Assembly (NCBI GenBank): GCA_037138595.1
Contig: JBAXIB010000021.1
Coordinates: 1 to 58,361 of the forward strand
Direction of reading: 5' to 3'
DNA length: 58,361 bases
DNA from: UBA4742 sp037138595
Lineage (GTDB): Bacteria; Actinomycetota; Acidimicrobiia; Acidimicrobiales; Acidimicrobilacustridaceae
The position numbers were made by a program, and so were the translations under genes. The notes under the pieces were generated by a model. The model worked only from the letters and a program-made list of their open reading frames with translations. It had not been told where the DNA came from and did not search any database. Shown here in pieces: positions 52,195 to 58,361 of the stretch (positions are counted from its first letter, which is position 1; the number at the start of each line of letters is the position of its first letter).

Positions 52195-53886
52195 ATGCAT
52201 GATCTCGTCATCAAAAACGGCAGTGTCGTCGATGGAACCGGTGCACCCGCTCGCATCGCAGATATCGCCATCGATGGCGACCGAGTAGTTGAACTTGGGA
52301 CCGTCAAAGGTGACGGTCGGCGAGTCATCGATGCCGAAGGATGTGTCGTCACGCCTGGCTTTGTCGACATCCATACCCACCTCGATGCCCAACTGGCGTG
52401 GGACCCGATTGGAACGTCGTCGTGCTGGCACGGGGTGACATCAGTCGTGCTCGGCAATTGCGGCGTGACATTCGCGCCCTGCAAAGAATCCGATCGCGAA
52501 GAACTCGCCGAGATGATGGAATCAGTCGAAGACATTCCGGCTGACAGCATTATGTCGGGACTCGCTTGGGACTGGACCACTTACGGCGAATACCTCGACG
52601 CGGTTGAAAAATGGCCGAAAGGCATCAACGTCGGTGGCATGATCGGCCACTGTGCGGTTCGGGTCCACGCAATGGGCGCACGGTCGATGGAAAAAGAGCC
52701 GGCTTCAGCCGCGGACATCGAAGCCATGTGCGCGCTGGTTGACGAAGCGATCAGCGCCGGCGCACTCGGATTCTCAACATCGCGTACGTTGCTTCACCGC
52801 GTTCCTGATGGTCGACCGGTGCCAGGAACCTGGGCGACTGCTGACGAACTCATCGCGATTGGTGAAGTCATGGGTCGCCATGGACGAGGAGTCTTTGAAT
52901 CAGCGCCCCGAGTTGGCGAGGGTGAAGGCGCCGACAGCGACTACCCGAAAACACGCGAGGAAGTCGCGATGATGGCCGAGATTTCCATCCGGTCGGGGAG
53001 GCCACTGACCTTCGGTATGGCCCATGTCAACCATCGCGATGACCTGCATCGCAAAGTGATGGCATTCGTCGCGGAGGGAAATGCCCGGGGGGCACACCTG
53101 CGACCGCAGACCACTGCTCGAGGCATTGGCGTGCTATTCGGCCTTTCGCACACGACACCGTTCGACAGCATGCCGGCGTGGCGCAATCTGCAGCCGCTCT
53201 CGCTCGAAGCACGATTGGAGCAACTGCGCGACCCCGCGGTTCGAAAAGAACTCATCGAAGAGGGCGGAACGCGTCCTGGTGATGATTTCTTGTCGACCAC
53301 ATTTATTTTGAGCGACGACAACCTCGACTATCGCCACGACCCCGAGAACTCGTTGGTGGCCGAAGCCCGTCGCCGAGGAGTAAGTGCAGCCGAAGCGTTT
53401 ATCGATATGAGCCTCGAAAGCAACGGTCGTATTTTGGTCAATTATCCATTCCTGAACCAAAGCCTTGACGCGGTAGCCGAGATGCTGGCCGACCCCAACG
53501 TGATCATGGGTCTCGCCGACGCTGGAGCCCATGTCGGACAGATCATGGATGCAAGCCAACCCACCTTCTTTTTGGCTAATTGGGTTCGCGAGCGAGGAGT
53601 GTTCTCGATCGAAGAAGGTGTTCGGCGCCTGACGTCCGATACCGCGGGACTGTTCAACATTGCTGACCGCGGCGTACTACGCGAGGGCTGCTTCGCCGAT
53701 GTCAACGTGATCGATTTCGAGAACCTCAATGTGCACTTGCCCGAGTACGTCAATGATTTTCCTGGCGGCGCCGGTCGTTATGTGCAACGCGCATCGGGCT
53801 ATCGGGCAACCGTCGTAAACGGGCGAGTCACGCTCGAAAACGGCGAGCACACCGGCGATCTTTCCGGGGTCATGCTGCGCAGTTAA
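52195..53886 (+). CDS. N-acyl-D-amino-acid deacylase-like amidohydrolase
   Basis: A 563-residue metal-dependent amidohydrolase. The N-terminal beta-sandwich begins LVIKNGSVVDGTGAPARIAD, followed by the metal-binding VDIHTHLDAQL (H-x-H), VLGNCGVTFAPC with the family cysteine, and GLADAGAHVG with the catalytic aspartate. The C-terminus re-forms the sandwich (REGCFADVNVIDF, ATVVNGRVTLENGEHTG). It resembles D-aminoacylases, but the true substrate is unknown and may be a lipid-linked amide. GGGGGA precedes the ATG. It is divergent from the DUF7064-like gene. Confidence 0.88.
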   Translation: MHDLVIKNGSVVDGTGAPARIADIAIDGDRVVELGTVKGDGRRVIDAEGCVVTPGFVDIHTHLDAQLAWDPIGTSSCWHGVTSVVLGNCGVTFAPCKESDREELAEMMESVEDIPADSIMSGLAWDWTTYGEYLDAVEKWPKGINVGGMIGHCAVRVHAMGARSMEKEPASAADIEAMCALVDEAISAGALGFSTSRTLLHRVPDGRPVPGTWATADELIAIGEVMGRHGRGVFESAPRVGEGEGADSDYPKTREEVAMMAEISIRSGRPLTFGMAHVNHRDDLHRKVMAFVAEGNARGAHLRPQTTARGIGVLFGLSHTTPFDSMPAWRNLQPLSLEARLEQLRDPAVRKELIEEGGTRPGDDFLSTTFILSDDNLDYRHDPENSLVAEARRRGVSAAEAFIDMSLESNGRILVNYPFLNQSLDAVAEMLADPNVIMGLADAGAHVGQIMDASQPTFFLANWVRERGVFSIEEGVRRLTSDTAGLFNIADRGVLREGCFADVNVIDFENLNVHLPEYVNDFPGGAGRYVQRASGYRATVVNGRVTLENGEHTGDLSGVMLRS

Positions 53887-53900
53887 GCAATGTCGCGACG

Positions 53901-55016
53901 CTAGGCAAGCGGCAGGTAGTACTCAGCTTCAGCATCAAACGGCACATCTTCGCCATTCACCGATGACAACAGCTGCACGAGCGGTTCGGGAACGTCTCGC
54001 GGGACATCCCAATCAAGCTCGTCGGCGATACCGGCTATCACAGCAAATGGTCGCAGAAACGAGAAATAGACATACGCCCCGCATTTGATCATTTCGTCGC
54101 GACTCATTGCCGCGATGGTGCGGTAATGATTTGCTTGCACCCGACGAACAATCTTCACGAGTTCATCAATTTCCGCTAACGGCACCGGTACCAATGCGCC
54201 ATCGGCAGAATCGGTGGTGAAGATTCCAAAGCCAACCAGTCGATCGAGGTAATCCTCTGGCGTGGTGTTGATCGATCCGAAGTCGGTGGCCTGGATCTCA
54301 ACATCATCAAGCACCATGGCGGCGGTCAATGAGCGATAAGGAATATCAGCAGCAACACCAGACCACCAGAAATCACTTTCAGCCAGTTTGGTGAATTCGC
54401 GCACGAGCAGTACTCGACCATCAGGCAGCGGATACGGCCCGGTGTCGGCGATACCGGAGCGGGTGTCGAACCACAGCAAGAACAGGTGATTAATGAGGGT
54501 CGCATTGAATCGGGTCACGCGAAGCCGCTCGTCGGGGTCGCTCACCGGCGTCACGCCCGCAAGCAATGACTTGATGACATCGTCACCAAACGGCCGACAC
54601 GAACCGGTATCCCATGCTTGCAAGGTGCCATCACCGCGATACGCACTGGCGGCGCGCTGCCAGAAATCGAGCACCGTGAGCGCTGCTTCGGGGTCATCGA
54701 GTGACGGGTCCATCGCGGTCATGACCTTGCGACCGGTCAACCAAAAATTTGCGATCGACCACAAGTGCACCGAATTGATTTCGGTGCCCGGCATTGTTCC
54801 TGCCCGCACGATATCTTCAACCGGCATGGCGGCGTCGATGCGTCGCATCAATTCGGGATACCGCAAAAATGCCTCGCAGCACCCGACCAAGATGTAGGCA
54901 GTCACTGGAATCAACTGCGATGTGTAGGACGTCCGTTGGGCCGTCAATTCTCGCGATATCGGACTGTGATACGCGATCAGTCGGTTGGCTTCGGCCTTGA
55001 TTTCGTCGGCACTCAT
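53901..55016 (-). CDS. Unrecognised protein paired with a PEP-type swivel domain
   Basis: A 371-residue soluble protein that I cannot place. It is mainly helical, with stretches such as TAYILVGCCEAFLRYPEL, SIANFWLTGRKVMTAM, LINHLFLLWFDTRSGIAD and YVYFSFLRPFAVIAGIADEL. Several charged residues in conserved-looking contexts (GSCRPFGDD, YPLPDGRVLLVREF) may form a site. It starts 19 bases after a stand-alone phosphohistidine swivel gene on the same strand. The longer upstream open frame overlaps that gene and is not used. The pairing suggests that it could be a phosphoryl acceptor, donor or partner of the swivel domain. Confidence 0.75.
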   Translation of the reverse strand: MSADEIKAEANRLIAYHSPISRELTAQRTSYTSQLIPVTAYILVGCCEAFLRYPELMRRIDAAMPVEDIVRAGTMPGTEINSVHLWSIANFWLTGRKVMTAMDPSLDDPEAALTVLDFWQRAASAYRGDGTLQAWDTGSCRPFGDDVIKSLLAGVTPVSDPDERLRVTRFNATLINHLFLLWFDTRSGIADTGPYPLPDGRVLLVREFTKLAESDFWWSGVAADIPYRSLTAAMVLDDVEIQATDFGSINTTPEDYLDRLVGFGIFTTDSADGALVPVPLAEIDELVKIVRRVQANHYRTIAAMSRDEMIKCGAYVYFSFLRPFAVIAGIADELDWDVPRDVPEPLVQLLSSVNGEDVPFDAEAEYYLPLA

Positions 55017-55035
55017 GGCCTTGCCTGTCGACTGA

Positions 55036-55389
55036 TCAGACACGAACAATGCCCTCATCGCCGGAGCAGTCGAGTTCGACCTCGACTCCGTCGGCCGGAA
55101 CTTCATCGAGGATGCACGCCATGATGCACGGCACTTGAAACTCGCGACTCACGATCCCGATATGGCTTCGACTCGTTCCGCCGGTGCAGACAACGCCTGC
55201 AAGCTCGTGAAAGATCGGGGCGAGAAATGTTGCGCCCGCATCTCGCACCATCACGATGACACCTTCTGCGCCGGTGTCCATCAAGTCGAGAACATCACTG
55301 GGACCTTCCATGACTTTCCAGCGGCCGCTCACCGGAGCGTGGCCAAATACTTTTTCTCCCGTGCCAATTGATCGCATACCTGACGACAT
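55036..55389 (-). CDS. Stand-alone PEP-utilising phosphohistidine (swivel) domain
   Basis: A 117-residue protein consisting only of the mobile domain of PEP-utilising enzymes. The phosphorylated histidine lies in TGGTSRSHIGIVSREFQV. Other features are VIVMVRDAGATFLAPI and a final VELDCSGDEGIVRV. In PEP synthase and pyruvate phosphate dikinase this domain carries phosphate between nucleotide- and PEP-binding domains; neither is present here. It must work with other proteins, perhaps the unrecognised protein downstream. ATG 55389 is used; TTG 55401 and ATG 55377 are possible. Confidence 0.8.
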   Translation of the reverse strand: MSSGMRSIGTGEKVFGHAPVSGRWKVMEGPSDVLDLMDTGAEGVIVMVRDAGATFLAPIFHELAGVVCTGGTSRSHIGIVSREFQVPCIMACILDEVPADGVEVELDCSGDEGIVRV

Positions 55390-55431
55390 TACTGCGAGCA
55401 ACGGCCGCGTTGGCCGGTAACCTGCGCGGCC

Positions 55432-55812
55432 ATGGCACGTTTTCTCAGCAGCGACTGGCTCGCCGAACTTTCAGCCGAAGCGAGCACCGCTAAAACCGGT
55501 CCGCTTGATGACGCGTTTGCGGTGCAACAACTGGTAACTGGTGGCCCCGAAGGTGACGTCTCGTGGACGGTTCGCATCGGTAATGGGTCATTTGCGGTTC
55601 AGGCAGGCGTCGTCGAAGACCCACTAGTGACCTTCACCCAGGACTACGCCACCGCCGTTGAAATCCACCAAGGCACCCTCAGCGCCCAAGCGGCATTCAT
55701 GACTGGACGGCTTCGCGTCAGCGGAAACGTCGGATTACTCCTCGAACGTCAAGATGTCCTCACCGCACTCGATGACGTATTCGCGACCAGTCGAGCGACG
55801 ACGACTTACTAA
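55432..55812 (+). CDS. SCP2 sterol-carrier domain protein
   Basis: A 126-residue single-domain protein of the SCP2 fold: WTVRIGNGSFAVQAG, DPLVTFTQDYATAVEIHQG, LSAQAAFMTGRLRVSGNVGLLL. The last stretch is the typical SCP2 motif. It would bind a sterol, fatty acyl-CoA or other lipid in a hydrophobic tunnel. It is divergent from the swivel gene and lies among lipid-type catabolic genes. Confidence 0.9.
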   Translation: MARFLSSDWLAELSAEASTAKTGPLDDAFAVQQLVTGGPEGDVSWTVRIGNGSFAVQAGVVEDPLVTFTQDYATAVEIHQGTLSAQAAFMTGRLRVSGNVGLLLERQDVLTALDDVFATSRATTTY

Positions 55813-55815
55813 CGC

Positions 55816-56802
55816 TCAAATAAGTCCAAGTTCGCCGACAAGGTCGCGCTCTTCGACCAATTCGGCTACCGAAGCATCGATCTTGGTTCGGGAGTATTCG
55901 CTCAAGTCAAGACCCTGAACGATTGAGTAGACACCGTCGGCCGTAGTGACTGGGAACGACGAGATCAATCCTTCAGCAACCCCGTAGCTACCGTCACTAG
56001 GAATGGCCATCGAAACCCAATCACCTTCAGGAGTGCCCATCGCCCACGTCCGCACGTGACTGATCGCGGCATTTGCTGCCGAAGCCGCGCTCGACAATCC
56101 ACGAGCTTCAATAATGGCTGCGCCACGCTGCTGAACGGTTGGCAAGAACGCGCCGTCAACCCAAGTTTGATCGTTGATGAGCTCAGCCGCACTCGCTCCA
56201 TTCACCTGGGCATGGAACAGATCGGGATACTGCGTGGCCGAGTGGTTTCCCCAAATGGTCATTCGGGTCACGTCACTCACCGATGAACCAGTCTTGAATG
56301 CTAACTGAGCAATCGCTCGGTTGTGATCGAGTCGGGTCATCGCAGTGAATTGGCCATTGTCGATATTTGGCGCATTGTTCATGGCGATCAGCGCGTTGGT
56401 ATTGGCTGGATTGCCCACGACGAGCACCCGAACATCGGGCGAAGCGTTGTCGCTGAGCGCCTTGCCCTGCGCAGTAAAGATTGCGCCGTTTGCCTCGAGC
56501 AAGTCCTTACGTTCCATACCTTTTGAGCGTGGTCGAGCGCCGACGAGCAACGCGTAGTCAGCGTCACCAAACACCACGTTCGGATCATCGCTTTGCACGA
56601 TTCCGGCGAGCAACGGAAATGCTCCGTCCTCAAGCTCCATAGCGACCCCACGAAGACCGTCGAGCGCCGGCGTGATTTCCAGTAGTTGCAGAATGACCGG
56701 CTGGTCATCTCCGAGCATTGCACCACTGGCGATTCGGAAAAGAAGGCTGTAACCGATCTGGCCTGCGGCACCAGTAACGGCAACGCGTACGGGATTGTTC
56801 AC
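55816..56802 (-). CDS. mdh: Malate dehydrogenase
   Basis: A 328-residue NAD-dependent malate dehydrogenase of the cytosolic-like type. The NAD loop is VTGAAGQIGYSLLFRIASG, substrate arginines lie in GARPRSKGMERKDLL and MTRLDHNRAI, and the catalytic histidine is in IWGNHSATQYPD. Together with sdhCAB it serves the citric acid cycle. The start is GTG; a GAGGAG lies 12 bases upstream. Confidence 0.95.
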   Translation of the reverse strand: MNNPVRVAVTGAAGQIGYSLLFRIASGAMLGDDQPVILQLLEITPALDGLRGVAMELEDGAFPLLAGIVQSDDPNVVFGDADYALLVGARPRSKGMERKDLLEANGAIFTAQGKALSDNASPDVRVLVVGNPANTNALIAMNNAPNIDNGQFTAMTRLDHNRAIAQLAFKTGSSVSDVTRMTIWGNHSATQYPDLFHAQVNGASAAELINDQTWVDGAFLPTVQQRGAAIIEARGLSSAASAANAAISHVRTWAMGTPEGDWVSMAIPSDGSYGVAEGLISSFPVTTADGVYSIVQGLDLSEYSRTKIDASVAELVEERDLVGELGLI

Positions 56803-56902
56803 GGTGCTTCGCTGCTCCTCACGACGGGACTAGATCGCAGGAATCTAGCCACGGTGACCACCTGATCCGAAATCACGACATTCGGGGTCGATCCGATTTG
56901 GG

Positions 56903-58189
56903 TTATTTGCTTCGAGCAGCCGGCGTGAATCGAACCGGAAAGTGCTTGATTCCGCCGACCAATGGGATGCCCATTGCCTCGAGCACCACCGGCTCTCCCG
57001 CTGGCTCAATGTCGGGCAATCGCGTGAACAGTTGACGAAAAATGACCGACAATTCACGGCGAGCGAGGTGGGCACCCAAACAGAAATGAGGACCAGGTCC
57101 GCCGAATCCCAAGTGGGGATTTGGGTCACGAAGCACATCAAAACGGTCCGGGTCAGCGAACATCCGAGGGTCGCGATTCGCGGCGCCATAAAACATCACC
57201 AGTTTGTCGCCGTCGGAAAAATCATGGCCAGAGACCGTTACCGACTCAGTCGCGGTTCGACGCATGAATGTCACCGGAGATGCACATCGAACGATCTCTT
57301 CAACGGCAGTTCCTGCCACTCCGTCAAGATCGGATTGCCACAATGCTCGTTGCGTTGGGTTGTCAAACAACAGAGACATCCCCAAACTGGTTGCCGTCCG
57401 CGTGGTGTCGTTTCCGGCTACTGCAAGCAGAATAAAAAACGGCCCTAGGTCGGCCGGCGCAAGCATGTCTTCGCCGATCGTGGTGTGAACCAATTCAGAT
57501 GTGAGGTCATCAACAGGATTCGTGCGGCGAAACTCGGCCAACTCGTTCATGAGTCCGGTCAAAGTGATACCAGCTTCAAAAATCGCGGTCATCACGTCTT
57601 TACCGCCGAGCATGTCTGGATCACCTGCGCCGAGAATCACATTGGTTGCATCAAGCACGGTCTGAAACTCGCTCCGGGGAATGCCCATCATGTCGCAGAT
57701 CACCAACAGCGGGAACGGAATCGAAATCGTGCTGACCAAATCAACTTCGCCAAGTTCGCACATGTCGTCAATGACTTCAGTGCAAATGCGCTCGACAGAA
57801 TCGAGCACCGATTGCAAGCGGCGTGGTGTAAATGACCGCCCGACGATGCCGCGTTGACGAGCGTGTCGCGGATCATCCATCGTGATGAACGAGCCAAAAA
57901 ACTCAAGCGCGTCAGTCGGCATGTCGCCGATCGAGATCGAACCCTTACCCGAACAAAAGGTCTGGGGTCGCTTGCTGACTTCGACGACATCGGCATAGCG
58001 AGTGACCGCGAAGAACTCATCAGGTTCACCGGTCAATGGATCATCAAACCCAACTCGCACAAATGGCTGCGTCTCACGAAGTTGGGCAAAGTCAGCCAGT
58101 CGGTCAGCCATGGGCCGCCGCCAGAACATCGGGTCACCAATGTCGGGAAGGCCGTTGGTCGATGGGGTGCTGTTTACGATGTCGGTCAC
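56903..58189 (-). CDS. Cytochrome P450
   Basis: A 428-residue P450. The I-helix oxygen-binding motif is LAVAGNDTTRTA, the E-x-x-R is in VEEIVRCASPV, and the haem-binding loop is GFGGPGPHFCLGAHLAR with the axial cysteine. The N-terminus lacks a membrane anchor, as in soluble bacterial P450s. The sequence resembles the CYP125/CYP142-like steroid or lipid hydroxylases, but this is not proved. GTG 58189 has AAGG seven bases upstream; a TTG at 58195 is an alternative. No ferredoxin or reductase is visible. Confidence 0.93.
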   Translation of the reverse strand: MTDIVNSTPSTNGLPDIGDPMFWRRPMADRLADFAQLRETQPFVRVGFDDPLTGEPDEFFAVTRYADVVEVSKRPQTFCSGKGSISIGDMPTDALEFFGSFITMDDPRHARQRGIVGRSFTPRRLQSVLDSVERICTEVIDDMCELGEVDLVSTISIPFPLLVICDMMGIPRSEFQTVLDATNVILGAGDPDMLGGKDVMTAIFEAGITLTGLMNELAEFRRTNPVDDLTSELVHTTIGEDMLAPADLGPFFILLAVAGNDTTRTATSLGMSLLFDNPTQRALWQSDLDGVAGTAVEEIVRCASPVTFMRRTATESVTVSGHDFSDGDKLVMFYGAANRDPRMFADPDRFDVLRDPNPHLGFGGPGPHFCLGAHLARRELSVIFRQLFTRLPDIEPAGEPVVLEAMGIPLVGGIKHFPVRFTPAARSK

Positions 58190-58262
58190 AACCAAACCTT
58201 ACGGGAGCCGATACCCATTCATCGCACGCTGGTCACCTCACTCACCCCCGGCAGGACAACTC

Positions 58263-58297
58263 GGGCAACTCAACTAGGGCAACTCAACTAGGGCAAC
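58263..58297. repeat. 14-bp tandem repeat near the right edge
   Basis: Two perfect 14-bp copies of GGGCAACTCAACTA followed by half a copy (GGGCAAC). A further degenerate half-unit precedes them. They lie in the noncoding stretch upstream of the P450 gene and may also precede a gene beyond the window. Confidence 0.7.
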
Positions 58298-58361
58298 GCC
58301 CCCCTACATTCCCGCAGCTACGACCCGAAGCTGCAACCGGGACTCAGTGGACTGCGCCGCC

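Noticed and set aside
52122..52580. A 153-residue upstream extension of the DUF7064-like gene
   Set aside because: It is antisense to the amidohydrolase gene, and GTG 52121 has a ribosome-binding site.
58263..58297. CRISPR or attachment site
   Set aside because: Only two and a half contiguous short units are present, with no spacers, integrase or tRNA nearby.

Overview
This window looks like chromosomal DNA of an actinomycete with moderately high G+C, most likely from class Acidimicrobiia. That placement is an inference from gene content: two WhiB proteins, a SenX3-RegX3 pair, a UPF0182 membrane protein, a DivIVA protein, a type-B succinate dehydrogenase, several acyl-CoA dehydrogenases, an SCP2 protein, a P450 and many GTG starts. 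No ribosomal RNA or other decisive marker is present.

Layout. 1-3341: the edge of an integrated element. It holds the C-terminal part of a tyrosine integrase, a small and a large phage terminase gene, three 10-bp direct repeats, and the 3' end of an initiator tRNA-fMet gene. 3408-18458: housekeeping and cell-envelope genes: UPF0182, a DivIVA protein with a phage MuF-like C-terminus, a YlbL-type PDZ-Lon protease, a HEAT-repeat protein, an ECHDC3-like crotonase, a moaE/membrane-protein/mreB run, an HtrA-like pseudoprotease, an epimerase, a zincin-like protein and an MFS transporter. 18505-28457: a phosphate block. It carries pstS-pstC-pstA-pstB-phoU-senX3-regX3 behind a two-unit PHO box, preceded by ppk-CYTH-NUDIX on the same strand. 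28503-34324: a small unknown protein, a complete HtrA, two whiB genes, tatA, a formiminotransferase and a VWA protein. 34485-44233: two acyl-CoA dehydrogenases, a GH1-like protein, rpiA, a MoxR ATPase (probable partner of the VWA protein), a PAS-GGDEF-EAL protein and a GH2 protein. 44338-47818: sdhCAB. 47846-58189: lipid or steroid-like catabolism and signalling: an acyl-CoA dehydrogenase, PAS-GGDEF, DedA, a DUF7064-like protein, an N-acyl-D-amino-acid deacylase-like amidohydrolase, an unknown protein paired with a stand-alone phosphohistidine swivel domain, SCP2, mdh and a cytochrome P450.

The genes fit a heterotroph that regulates phosphate uptake (Pst/PhoU/SenX3-RegX3), stores or turns over polyphosphate (Ppk/CYTH), oxidises acyl-CoA compounds and feeds electrons through succinate dehydrogenase.

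The observations most worth a second look are: (i) the DivIVA protein ending in a MuF-like phage head domain; (ii) mreB, which has an ATA codon where its start should be, behind a strong ribosome-binding site; (iii) an int-terS-terL element at tRNA-fMet; (iv) the number of proteins that keep a fold but have lost catalytic residues (HtrA-like, zincin-like, GH1, GH2, crotonase, one GGDEF domain); and (v) a stand-alone PEP-utilising swivel domain next to an unrecognised protein. No stretch longer than 300 bases lacks an annotated feature.
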